NCBI GenBank assembly: GCA_025363025.1 | Contig: JANYEO010000058.1 | Location: forward strand, 1 to 14,595 | DNA: 14,595 nt | Direction of reading: 5' to 3' | Source: Opitutia bacterium | GTDB taxonomy: Bacteria > Verrucomicrobiota > Verrucomicrobiia > Opitutales > JANYEO01 | In this document: piece after piece, positions 1-9,798 of the stretch | Numbering within the stretch: the first letter of the stretch is position 1 | Layout: each line of letters begins with the position of its first letter | Notes under the pieces: model-generated | What the model was told of the DNA's origin: nothing | The model's input: only the letters and a program-made list of their open reading frames with translations | Databases searched by the model: none | Made by a program: the position numbers and the translations under genes

Positions 1-20
1 TCCCGCCCCCCTTTTTTACT

Positions 21-353
21 TCGTCTTGATGATGGAGTCTTGGACAGTTTGAACTTACGCACCTGCGCGACTATATTGTTGTCCCGAAATTGTCCAGGCC
101 CCGCCGCCGCCGCCCCCGACCCTTCCTGCGGGACCACCTTCTTCATGCTCAGCTTGTTCACAACAATCTTGCTGATGTTGCACAGCATTGTCCAAAATCA
201 TTCTCAGTTCGGACTGCGTCAGCAACGCTTTGCAGTCAATTCTTTCCCGTCCCCTTTGAAAAAAAGCCTTATTTCGTCTTGGTGATGGAGTCTTTGGCAG
301 TTTGAACTTACGCACCTGTGCGACTATATTGTTGTCTCGAAATCGTCCAGGGT
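21..353. repeat. Diverged direct repeat, two copies about 80 bp long, 253 bp apart
   Basis: Copy 1 is about 21-100 and copy 2 about 274-353. Both share TCGTCTTG, GATGGAGTCTT, then GTTTGAACTTACGCACCTG, GCGACTATATTGTTGTC and CGAAAT.GTCCAGG, with scattered substitutions. The T/C-rich stretch before each copy is also similar (1-17 and 245-260), so the repeat unit may extend beyond the left edge. On the minus strand each copy carries GTGCGTAAGT, a good splice-donor-like string. Confidence 0.75.
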
Positions 354-1143
354 TTTTTCTGCCGTTCCCACTGCCTTTCCCTCGGCTCTCAGGAACCCAG
401 TAACCCCCAAGCCGGAGTTGTATCGTTCTGTTGCTCGATGCACGGTAATGGCCTTCCTCCTTGGCCCGCGGCTTTCAATAACCCAGAGAACCCGACCGCT
501 TTCCTTGGTCATTGCCTTTTGGAACCAGTTGCTACACTCGCACCTTTTGCAGATGTTACCGTAGCGAACCAATTTACAAGTCTGCTTGTATAACACACTA
601 CTTTTTACCACTCCGTTGCGCTTGGAAGTCTGCTTGCAGCAGCAGTTCAGTCATAACACGGCGTTCAGGTTAGGGCGTATTGTGACGCTTTGATATTATG
701 TTGTGCTTGACATTTTGCGCTACTACTTTTTGCCGCTTCGTTGCATTTGGACTGCAGCAGTATTGTCTTCCTGCTTATAGTTCAGTAATTTGATCCCAAT
801 TGTTTGCGTTCGCGATACTTTGTGTCTACGTCATTCTTGTTCACCCTTGTCCTTACGCTGTGTTCTGTCGCAGCAATTAAAGAGCCCACATCTTACATTC
901 GGAGCCTTCGCCACTTTCAGCCGGACCTGTGTGTCCAAAGCTTTCACGTACAGCAGCCAATGTCCTTTGACTGCAGCAGCAGCAACAGCGGAGAACGTTC
1001 CTTGCGCTTTTTGATTCAACAAGGTCTTGATGCTGTGTCAGCGTCAGCCCATCTACTCACGCTGTGATGTATGAGTGACAAAGTTTTGGGGTTTGTACGC
1101 TTAAGCCAAAAACTTTTTCTTATTGTACACACGTGTATGAATG

Positions 1144-1149
1144 AATAAA
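1144..1149 (+). terminator. Plus-strand polyadenylation signal AATAAA
   Basis: A canonical AATAAA lies on the plus strand just left of the convergent polymerase gene. It would end a plus-strand transcript from the left region, if one exists. No gene that would use it is visible. Confidence 0.35.
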
Positions 1150-1167
1150 GGAGCTTTTTTAACGCGG

Positions 1168-1173
1168 TTTATT
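1168..1173 (-). terminator. Polyadenylation signal of the DNA polymerase gene
   Basis: On the minus strand AATAAA directly follows the TGA stop codon of the polymerase. The same stop-adjacent arrangement occurs after two other genes here (6847 and 12580), which suggests very short 3' UTRs as an element-wide habit. Confidence 0.7.
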
Positions 1174-5240
<4,067 letters not shown>

Positions 5241-5285
5241 GTCCCTGTTATCCAGTTGAGTGAGGAGAAAACAAAAGCGTATCCC

Positions 5286-5293
5286 TATTTAAG
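5286..5293. promoter_or_regulatory. AT box shared by the divergent polymerase and capsid promoters
   Basis: TATTTAAG on the plus strand (CTTAAATA on the minus strand) is the only TATA-like string between the two divergent start codons at 5240 and 5367. It lies about 46 nt before the polymerase ATG and about 74 nt before the capsid ATG. Both distances allow a start site 25-30 nt downstream and a short leader. The assignment rests on motif and position only. Confidence 0.45.
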
Positions 5294-5366
5294 AGTTTGA
5301 CTTGAGCTAAAAAACTTGGCAACATCTGCTCCTCCTTTCCCCAGCTGTAATCTTACAAGAGCAAAG

Positions 5367-6846
5367 ATGGAAAATCTGGGCAAAAATTTGCAAGGGGGGT
5401 TGGGTAAGTCCAATTTTTCTCTCGTCGTCGCATTTAAAAAACTCTTTTTTTCTCCCTTCAGCTTTTACGGAAAATGATGTCATGAGTCACTCCACAGACC
5501 TTTTTCGCCCTATCGCACAAGAAATTTCGATGACTGATTCTTTCGTAATCAATGTCCCTCCCGTGACCATGTCCCAAGCTGGACCATACGACTTTCACAT
5601 CCTACCTCGAGGGGATTATTACGTTCAAATGAATCAGATTCGACTGTACTTACGCATGAAAGTAGTAGCTGAACCAAACACCGACATTACAGAAGCCGAC
5701 GGAGTTGGGGTCGTTAATCTGCCCGGAAATTCACTATTTCAAGCAGCAGACTTGTATGTGAATGGAGCGATTATTTCAGAGCTCCAGAACAGCCATCTTC
5801 ACTACAAATCCTACCTAGAAACTATTCTCTCTTACTCTCCCGTTGCTGGAACTGGACCATTGCAGGCCAGCATGTTTCAGATGGATGAGGCGCCACATTT
5901 TGACGATGTCAAGAGGGCGAAAGCCGAAGTAACTGTGGCTGGTTCAGGAACACAAGGTTCGGCGGGTTACGTAGCTCCGACTACCATTCCTGCCGTCCCA
6001 GACTCTCAGAACGATGGGTTCATAAGCAGGAGAGCAGAAATTGCCAAGTCACAGCTAATCGACCTGTATATTCCCCTGCATTCTGACTTTCTTAACGCAG
6101 AACGGTTACTTCCTCCAGGCATAAACTTAACCTTGAGGCTGACCCGAGCAAAGGATAATTTTGTTCTGCTGCATCCAACTTCCACAAAAACTTTTAAGAT
6201 TGTCCTTTCCGACCTCAAGCTGGCAGTTCCTTACGTTGGAGTTGCTTCATCCATAGTCGCCCACCACAGTAAACTCGCCCTCACTCAGCCATCTCAGCTC
6301 AACATTAAAAAAACCGAAATCGTTGTGCATCACTACGGCACGGGAACTACTAACATTGAAATTGCCAATCTTTTTCCAAACCGTCTGCCAAAGACGCTTA
6401 TACTTGGCATGGTTTCCACCGCTGCTTACAATGGAAATACCGGGAAAAATCCCTACAATTTTCAGCATTTTGGTGTTAATCACGTTAACCTGACAAAGAA
6501 TGGAATCACGATTCCAACGGAGCCGTATCATCCCGACTGGGAGGCAAGTCTGTTTGCGAGAGAATACAGGAGCTTTTTTGACAACATTGGCATCGGCACA
6601 AACAATTTGGGAACTCTGATTAACCCGGCGCTGTACAAAAGCGGTTGTTGTCTCTTTGCTTTTGACTTCGCTCCCGATAAATGCAACGGCTACCACTGCC
6701 ACAAGAAGGAACAGGGGGGGACTTTGGGGTTAACTTTAAAATTTAAGGAGGCAACAACTGAGGCGATTACTCTAATTTTATTTACTGTCACAGACGCAGT
6801 CGTCTCAATGTTTAAAAACGATGTGATAAACGTGAAGTATGTGTAG
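5367..6846 (+). CDS. Probable major capsid protein (F54H12.2-like), two exons
   Basis: This protein resembles the animal family often annotated as uncharacterized protein F54H12.2-like, which travels with Maverick-type integrases. I infer a hexon-like double-jelly-roll major capsid protein. Coding exon 1 is 5367-5403 (37 nt) and exon 2 is 5462-6846. Joined they give 1422 nt, 473 aa. Family-like features are STDLF near aa 23-27, a GDYYVQMNQIRLYLRMKV strand region near 61-78, and NSLFQAADLYVNGAIIS followed by YKSYLETILSYS near 101-137. The last block matches the first jelly roll of such proteins, where a chain of strands ends in a subunit-facing helix. If the short exon is not used, translation could start at ATG 5482 and give 454 aa. 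The stop codon is followed directly by AATAAA. The family match was made by eye; major rather than minor capsid is inference. Confidence 0.8.
5404..5461 (+). other. Intron in the capsid gene after a 37-nt first coding exon (58 bp, phase 1)
   Basis: The donor is GTTGG|GTAAGT, a full consensus. The acceptor is TTTTTTTCTCCCTTCAG|CTTTT, with a strong pyrimidine tract. Joining ATG 5367 through this intron enters exon 2 in the capsid frame and adds 19 residues (MENLGKNLQGGLAFTENDV) before Met 5482. Confidence 0.8.
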
Positions 6847-6852
6847 AATAAA
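6847..6852 (+). terminator. Polyadenylation signal of the capsid gene
   Basis: AATAAA begins on the base after the TAG stop codon of the capsid gene. Confidence 0.65.
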
Positions 6853-6875
6853 AAAGCATCTGGTGAAGAAATCGA

Positions 6876-6881
6876 TTTATT
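6876..6881 (-). terminator. Candidate polyadenylation signal for the minus-strand PC4-like gene
   Basis: AATAAA on the minus strand, about 230 nt after the PC4-like stop codon. It is the first such signal in that direction and lies 24 nt from the opposing capsid signal. Confidence 0.4.
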
Positions 6882-7112
6882 CAACAGTAGAAGCAAAAGG
6901 GAGCAGCAGTGGCAGAAAAATCGTAAGCAAAAAAAAGCAGCAGCAACAGGAAAATCGTGATGGCGATTCGTACTCCTCCGCTCTCTACGGTAGAGTTGTA
7001 GCGGGAGATCCAGCAGCGGCGGTGGGTGCAGCAGTAGGTGTGCCAGCAGCTCCGACCTCTTTGTCGTGTCCGGTCAAAAAGGCACACCCTCGGCGAAGCG
7101 GATCGAGACACC

Positions 7113-7907
7113 TCAGAGGAAGACTCTAAAAGTTAAAACAACTGTATGGGGAAAAACCGCTTTGAACGTCAGCATGAGCATGCATACCATTTGAAACGGT
7201 TTTGGGACCTTCCCATCCTTTGTCAGGTCACCCTTGAGTGGGTCTCTTCCAATAAAGAGCTGCTCAAACGAGACGCCTTTACTCTTGTAGTGAACCGTTC
7301 CAATCCTGGGAAAAAAAAAATTAAGTTCTGAGGTGAAGCTTATCTTTCTCCTTCTGTCTCACCTAAGCCAGTACCTCTCGTCCAGCAGAATCTTGTTACG
7401 ATTGTACCTTGGGCCCGCCAAAGACATATCTGTCACCTTAGACTGAGGGTCCATTGTGACTTCATAATCTGCGTTGCCAGTGCCAGTCTTTCTCGATATC
7501 TTGAGTGATGGAACTTTTTTACCTCCTTCTTTCTTCTTCTTCTTCTTACTCTTTCCCTCCTCCGCTGGCTTCTTCTTTTGCTTCTCAGTTTTTTTTACTT
7601 TCTTAACGACAGCGACAGCGGTAGCAGCAGTAGCAGCAGTAACAGCAGGAGCGGAAGAGGTGCTGGGAACGGCATTAGGAGGAGCGAGAACCGCTAACTT
7701 CTTTTTCGGCGGCGGCGGCGACGGATCTTCACCATCGGAATCTTCGCTGTCTTCGTCTGTTGCCTCCTCTTCTTCCTCCTCCTCTTCCCCCGACGAAGCT
7801 TCCTCCCCAGACGAGTCATCCGGCTCTGATTCTCCGGCAGAAGATGAAACAAACTCATTGTCAACAACAGGATCGGCCGCCAACTTAGTTCTCTTCCTTC
7901 CAACCAT
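7113..7907 (-). CDS. PC4/SUB1-like single-strand DNA-binding coactivator, two exons
   Basis: Exon 1 is 7907-7363 and exon 2 is 7305-7113. Joined they give 738 nt, 245 aa. The N-terminus is serine/acidic (aa 20-62, with a run of eight Glu), followed by a PPPP stretch, an Ala/Thr linker and a Lys-rich block (102-131). This is the same order as the disordered tail of PC4, although longer. The folded part reads NKILLDERYW (171-180), then GTVHYKSKGVSFEQL (184-198). I align it with the PC4 segment K-x-L-[IV]-D-I-R-E-Y-W ... KPGRKGISLNPEQW. The match spans the splice junction, which supports both intron and family. PC4 binds single-stranded DNA and stimulates Pol II initiation; such a protein could also serve replication. 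The region after residue 200 does not match PC4 well and ends in a hydrophobic tail that may be wrong. If unspliced, a stop codon ends it at 182 aa. Confidence 0.55.
7306..7362 (-). other. Intron in the PC4-like gene whose donor overlaps an in-frame stop (57 bp, phase 2)
   Basis: The donor is CTTAG|GTGAGA and the acceptor TTTTTTTTTCCCAG|GATTGG, with a ten-T tract just before it. The stop codon TGA of the unspliced frame is made of intron bases 2-4. Splicing removes it and opens 193 more coding nucleotides. Confidence 0.75.
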
Positions 7908-7959
7908 TTTTTCTTAAAGCGAGTTACAATTACAATGAGAGAGCAACACTCAAGTTAGT

Positions 7960-8676
7960 ATGACTGTGACGGTCAAACTGAACGATTTCCCTTTTTTTGC
8001 CGCACTTTTATACGCTTTTTCCCACCACTGCTGCCAACTTTCCCGTAAGGACAGTCGGACAGGTGTTCTGTTTAAATATCAGGATTCATGCCTTGTACTG
8101 GCCATTCCCCAAGCAGCCATGAACCGGACAGGACCTGTAATTAACAACCTAAAAGTACACATAGTGTTGACTGAAGAGGGAACCAAATCTCTGGGAATCT
8201 CGCTGCTTAGGAAAGAAAAAAAAAGTATCAACAATTTTCATGTCGTCAGGGACGGTACTTTTACCTACATCATTTTTCCCAAGGGTTTTGTGAACATCAC
8301 TGGCATAAGATGTGTTAACAGCTTGGAACGTGTCATCCCCCAGTTTTGTCTGTCGTTCGAGTTAAAAAAAAGTGACATTGCTTCTGAGGTCATAATCGAT
8401 AACATTTCTGCATCGGGCAACTTTGGACGCCGAGTTGATTTAGAAGCGCTACAGAGAACGGTCAACTGTGGGAAAAGAGGAACGAAAACATTCTCCATCC
8501 ACGTCGATCGGAATTTTTTCCCGGGCGCTTTCTGTAAGACAAGGCGCACCGACGTGAAAGGCATTGGAACAATAACTCTCTTCTCTTCTGGGTTTTTTGT
8601 AATTGTTGGCTCTTCATGTGTGCAACACGTGGAAACAGTGTATCAGCAGATGGCTGTGATCATGCAAACACTATAA
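7960..8676 (+). CDS. TATA-binding-protein-like initiation factor
   Basis: 238 aa. The protein contains two copies of a TBP-type half, about aa 60-140 and 143-238. In copy 1, IIFPKGFVNITGIRCVNSLE (104-123) aligns with the TBP segment LIFSSGKMVCTGAKSEEQ. In copy 2, NISASGNFGRRVDLEAL (148-164) aligns with the NIVGSCDVKFPIRLEGL segment, NFFPGAF with ELFPGLI, and LFSSGFFVIVGSS (207-219) with LIFVSGKVVLTGAK. The phenylalanines that wedge into the TATA box in known TBPs have plausible counterparts at F93, F106, F187 and F208. The expected job is promoter recognition for element genes using host Pol II. The first ATG (7960) gives a 53-residue hydrophobic leader; Met54 (8119) starts next to the conserved fold and may be the true start. 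The gene is divergent from the PC4-like gene, and its end overlaps the TFIIB-like gene by 61 bp. Confidence 0.8.
   Translation: MTVTVKLNDFPFFAALLYAFSHHCCQLSRKDSRTGVLFKYQDSCLVLAIPQAAMNRTGPVINNLKVHIVLTEEGTKSLGISLLRKEKKSINNFHVVRDGTFTYIIFPKGFVNITGIRCVNSLERVIPQFCLSFELKKSDIASEVIIDNISASGNFGRRVDLEALQRTVNCGKRGTKTFSIHVDRNFFPGAFCKTRRTDVKGIGTITLFSSGFFVIVGSSCVQHVETVYQQMAVIMQTL
8006..8013 (-). promoter_or_regulatory. Canonical TATA box for the minus-strand PC4-like gene
   Basis: TATAAAAG on the minus strand, about 100 nt before the PC4-like ATG at 7907, would give a leader of roughly 70 nt. It lies inside the 5' part of the TBP-like reading frame, which is one reason to doubt that the first 53 codons of that frame are translated. 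Confidence 0.45.
8071..8078 (+). promoter_or_regulatory. TATA-like box TTTAAATA before an internal start of the TBP-like gene
   Basis: This box is 41 bases before the in-frame ATG at 8119 (Met54), right where the conserved TBP fold begins. It resembles the box at 5286 (TATTTAAG). Motif and spacing are the only evidence. Confidence 0.35.
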
Positions 8677-9356
8677 TTAATCGTGAAGATGAATCTGTCT
8701 GCACAGCCTGCGGACTAGTTGTTTTTGTTCAACTTTTTTCTTCCTTTTTGCGTGAAACTCCGTATTTCAAACCTTTCAACAAAACTCATGAGTTTATGAA
8801 AGACGTGGGGGAAAACGCGTTCATATCAGATGCTGTTATTACACAAGCTATAAACTATTACGACAAATTGTCTCTGCTGTTTAAAAAAAAAATTCGAGAA
8901 GAGACTTTAGCAGCATATTCGATATATGAGACGCTCAACAAACACGAAGTGCCAAGACTGGCGCGGGAGATATCGTATTTCAGCGGAGTGTCAGAGTCTG
9001 AAATCTGGCGAGTCGAAGCAAATCTGACACTCGAGATACCATTGAGCAGCCCACAGCAGTACGTCCAACGCTACTGCAACCTGCTCAATCTGGGTTTTAA
9101 AGCGCAGGAGGAGATTATTGGAACAGTTGAAACGATGCAGCAACTGCCGCTGGGCTATTTACGCAGCAACTGCTTAGTTGCTGTTGGCATCCTCCTCTGT
9201 TGTAAAAAAAACAAGAAAAGACTAACTTTAAAAAAAATTTGTGAATCTTGTAATATATCGGCGACAAGTGTTCACAGGGTTAAGAGACAGCTGCAAAAAC
9301 TTAAGTCAGAGGTTGTAAAAATACCCAGCCTGAAATGGATGGAAAGATTTGTGTAA
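8616..9356 (+). CDS. TFIIB-like general transcription factor
   Basis: 246 aa. The N-terminal zinc ribbon reads C14-D-H16, then C29-TA-C32-GLVV, in the place and style of TFIIB. Two cyclin-type repeats follow. In the first (about 71-140), ETLAAYSIYETLNKHEVPRL (96-115) followed by a helix-turn-helix-like stretch ending near VEANL matches the TFIIB pattern of A-x-x-IY-x-x-C-x-x-x-x-VPR. In the second (about 145-230), LPLGYLRSNCLVAVGILLCC (177-196) and LTLKKICESCNISATSVHR match the LxGRSPxSxAAAAIY...EI...V...TIR region. The length is shorter than cellular TFIIB (about 315 aa). In cells TFIIB bridges TBP-bound DNA and Pol II, so its position right after the TBP-like gene is meaningful. The start is the only ATG that keeps the zinc ribbon; it lies inside the TBP-like frame, +2 relative to it. 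AATAAA follows at 9393. Confidence 0.82.
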   Translation: MCATRGNSVSADGCDHANTIINREDESVCTACGLVVFVQLFSSFLRETPYFKPFNKTHEFMKDVGENAFISDAVITQAINYYDKLSLLFKKKIREETLAAYSIYETLNKHEVPRLAREISYFSGVSESEIWRVEANLTLEIPLSSPQQYVQRYCNLLNLGFKAQEEIIGTVETMQQLPLGYLRSNCLVAVGILLCCKKNKKRLTLKKICESCNISATSVHRVKRQLQKLKSEVVKIPSLKWMERFV

Positions 9357-9392
9357 CAGCTGTAACCTTTCTTACTACAACACTTTAAGGAA

Positions 9393-9398
9393 AATAAA
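9393..9398 (+). terminator. Candidate polyadenylation signal after the TFIIB-like gene
   Basis: AATAAA 37 nt after the TFIIB-like stop codon and 26 nt before the next ATG. It would separate the transcription-factor transcript from the downstream small-protein/integrase pair. Confidence 0.45.
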
Positions 9399-9423
9399 AA
9401 AGATAAAAGCTCACAGACAAAAA

Positions 9424-9798
9424 ATGTCCTCCTTCCACCGACACGCAAGTCCGCAGGGATTTGGACTCCTTCGCCCCGTGTTTAAGGAGGTTATTGCAGC
9501 CAATGTTGTAATGGGTGAAAAAAAGACATTCCCCCCGGACAAACACGAGGTCGTTCCTGTGGTAAAATCAGCGGTAAAATCAGCGGTGGCTAGGGCAAAC
9601 GCTAGGAGAAGCAAATATCGGGACGAAGAGTGGAGCTGTAAAGAAGGAGAGAAGATTAAGGAGGAGACTGCCGGCAAAAAGACAAAGGCCATTGAAAGTG
9701 TCTGTGAGAAAAGAAAACAAGGAGGAGAGAAACAAATAGGACCGACTCCAAAAAAGAGAAAATATCGAGATCTCTTTGACACCGATTTTGCAGAATGA
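9424..9798 (+). CDS. Small basic protein with nuclear-localisation-like motif, unknown function
   Basis: 124 aa from the first ATG of the frame (MSSFHRHASPQGFG...). I do not recognise a family. The N-terminal 40 residues look foldable (FGLLRPVFKEVIAANVVMG). The rest is rich in Lys, Arg and Glu, includes a VKSAVKSAVARANARR helix-like stretch from a 12-bp tandem duplication in the DNA, and ends with PKKRKYRDLFDTDFAE. PKKRKYR resembles an SV40-type nuclear localisation signal. The stop overlaps the integrase start as ATGA, a tight coupling that supports a real gene. The composition would suit a DNA-associated virion or replication accessory protein, but that is a guess. Confidence 0.6.
   Translation: MSSFHRHASPQGFGLLRPVFKEVIAANVVMGEKKTFPPDKHEVVPVVKSAVKSAVARANARRSKYRDEEWSCKEGEKIKEETAGKKTKAIESVCEKRKQGGEKQIGPTPKKRKYRDLFDTDFAE

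Larger units (their letters stand above)
1..1167. other. Left non-coding region, no supportable gene
   Basis: About 1.17 kb lies between the window edge and the 3' end of the polymerase gene. Open frames exist on both strands, but most lack an ATG and none shows a recognisable motif or convincing protein composition. The stretch holds a diverged direct repeat (21-100 and 274-353). It also holds a looser similarity between about 598-655 and 719-790, both with a C-rich block followed by CAGCAG and a GTTCAGT string. A plus-strand AATAAA lies at 1144. This could be flanking host DNA, part of a long terminal repeat of the element, or the end of a gene that starts outside the window. The sequence does not decide between these. 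Confidence 0.6.
6847..7112. other. Convergent 3' region between capsid and PC4-like genes
   Basis: This 266 bp stretch lies between the ends of two converging genes and carries polyadenylation signals for both strands at its left end. A plus-strand frame from ATG 6839 (overlapping the capsid stop) to 7129 could encode a 96-aa basic, Ala-rich protein with a QQQQ run. It lies beyond the capsid polyadenylation signal and shows no known motif. On the minus strand a further splice is possible, from a GTATGC donor after 7188 to TTTTAG at 7127-7126. It would replace the C-terminus of the PC4-like protein with about 46 Ala/Thr/Pro-rich residues. Neither reading is strong enough to call as a gene. Confidence 0.4.

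Noticed and set aside
324..611. Minus-strand 95-aa frame in the left region, possibly spliced toward the repeat copies
   Set aside because: No motif, no clear start, and it ends at a stop inside the repeat; splice-like strings alone were not enough to call a gene.
804..1067. Plus-strand frame resembling a secreted protein with a hydrophobic start
   Set aside because: The frame opens with TTG, has no ATG at the hydrophobic stretch and lies in repeat-bearing non-coding DNA.
7146..7331. Plus-strand 61-aa frame starting with ATG between capsid and PC4-like genes
   Set aside because: It lies opposite exon 2 of the minus-strand PC4-like gene, whose splice sites and motif continuity are stronger.
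7474..7917. Plus-strand 147-aa frame rich in Phe and Ser
   Set aside because: It is the antisense reading of the Lys/Glu-rich PC4-like exon 1; poly-Phe and poly-Ser come from AAG and GAA-type codons on the other strand.
9349..9423. 25-codon extension of the small basic protein
   Set aside because: It starts at TTG and overlaps the TFIIB-like stop and the AATAAA; the first ATG is 9424.
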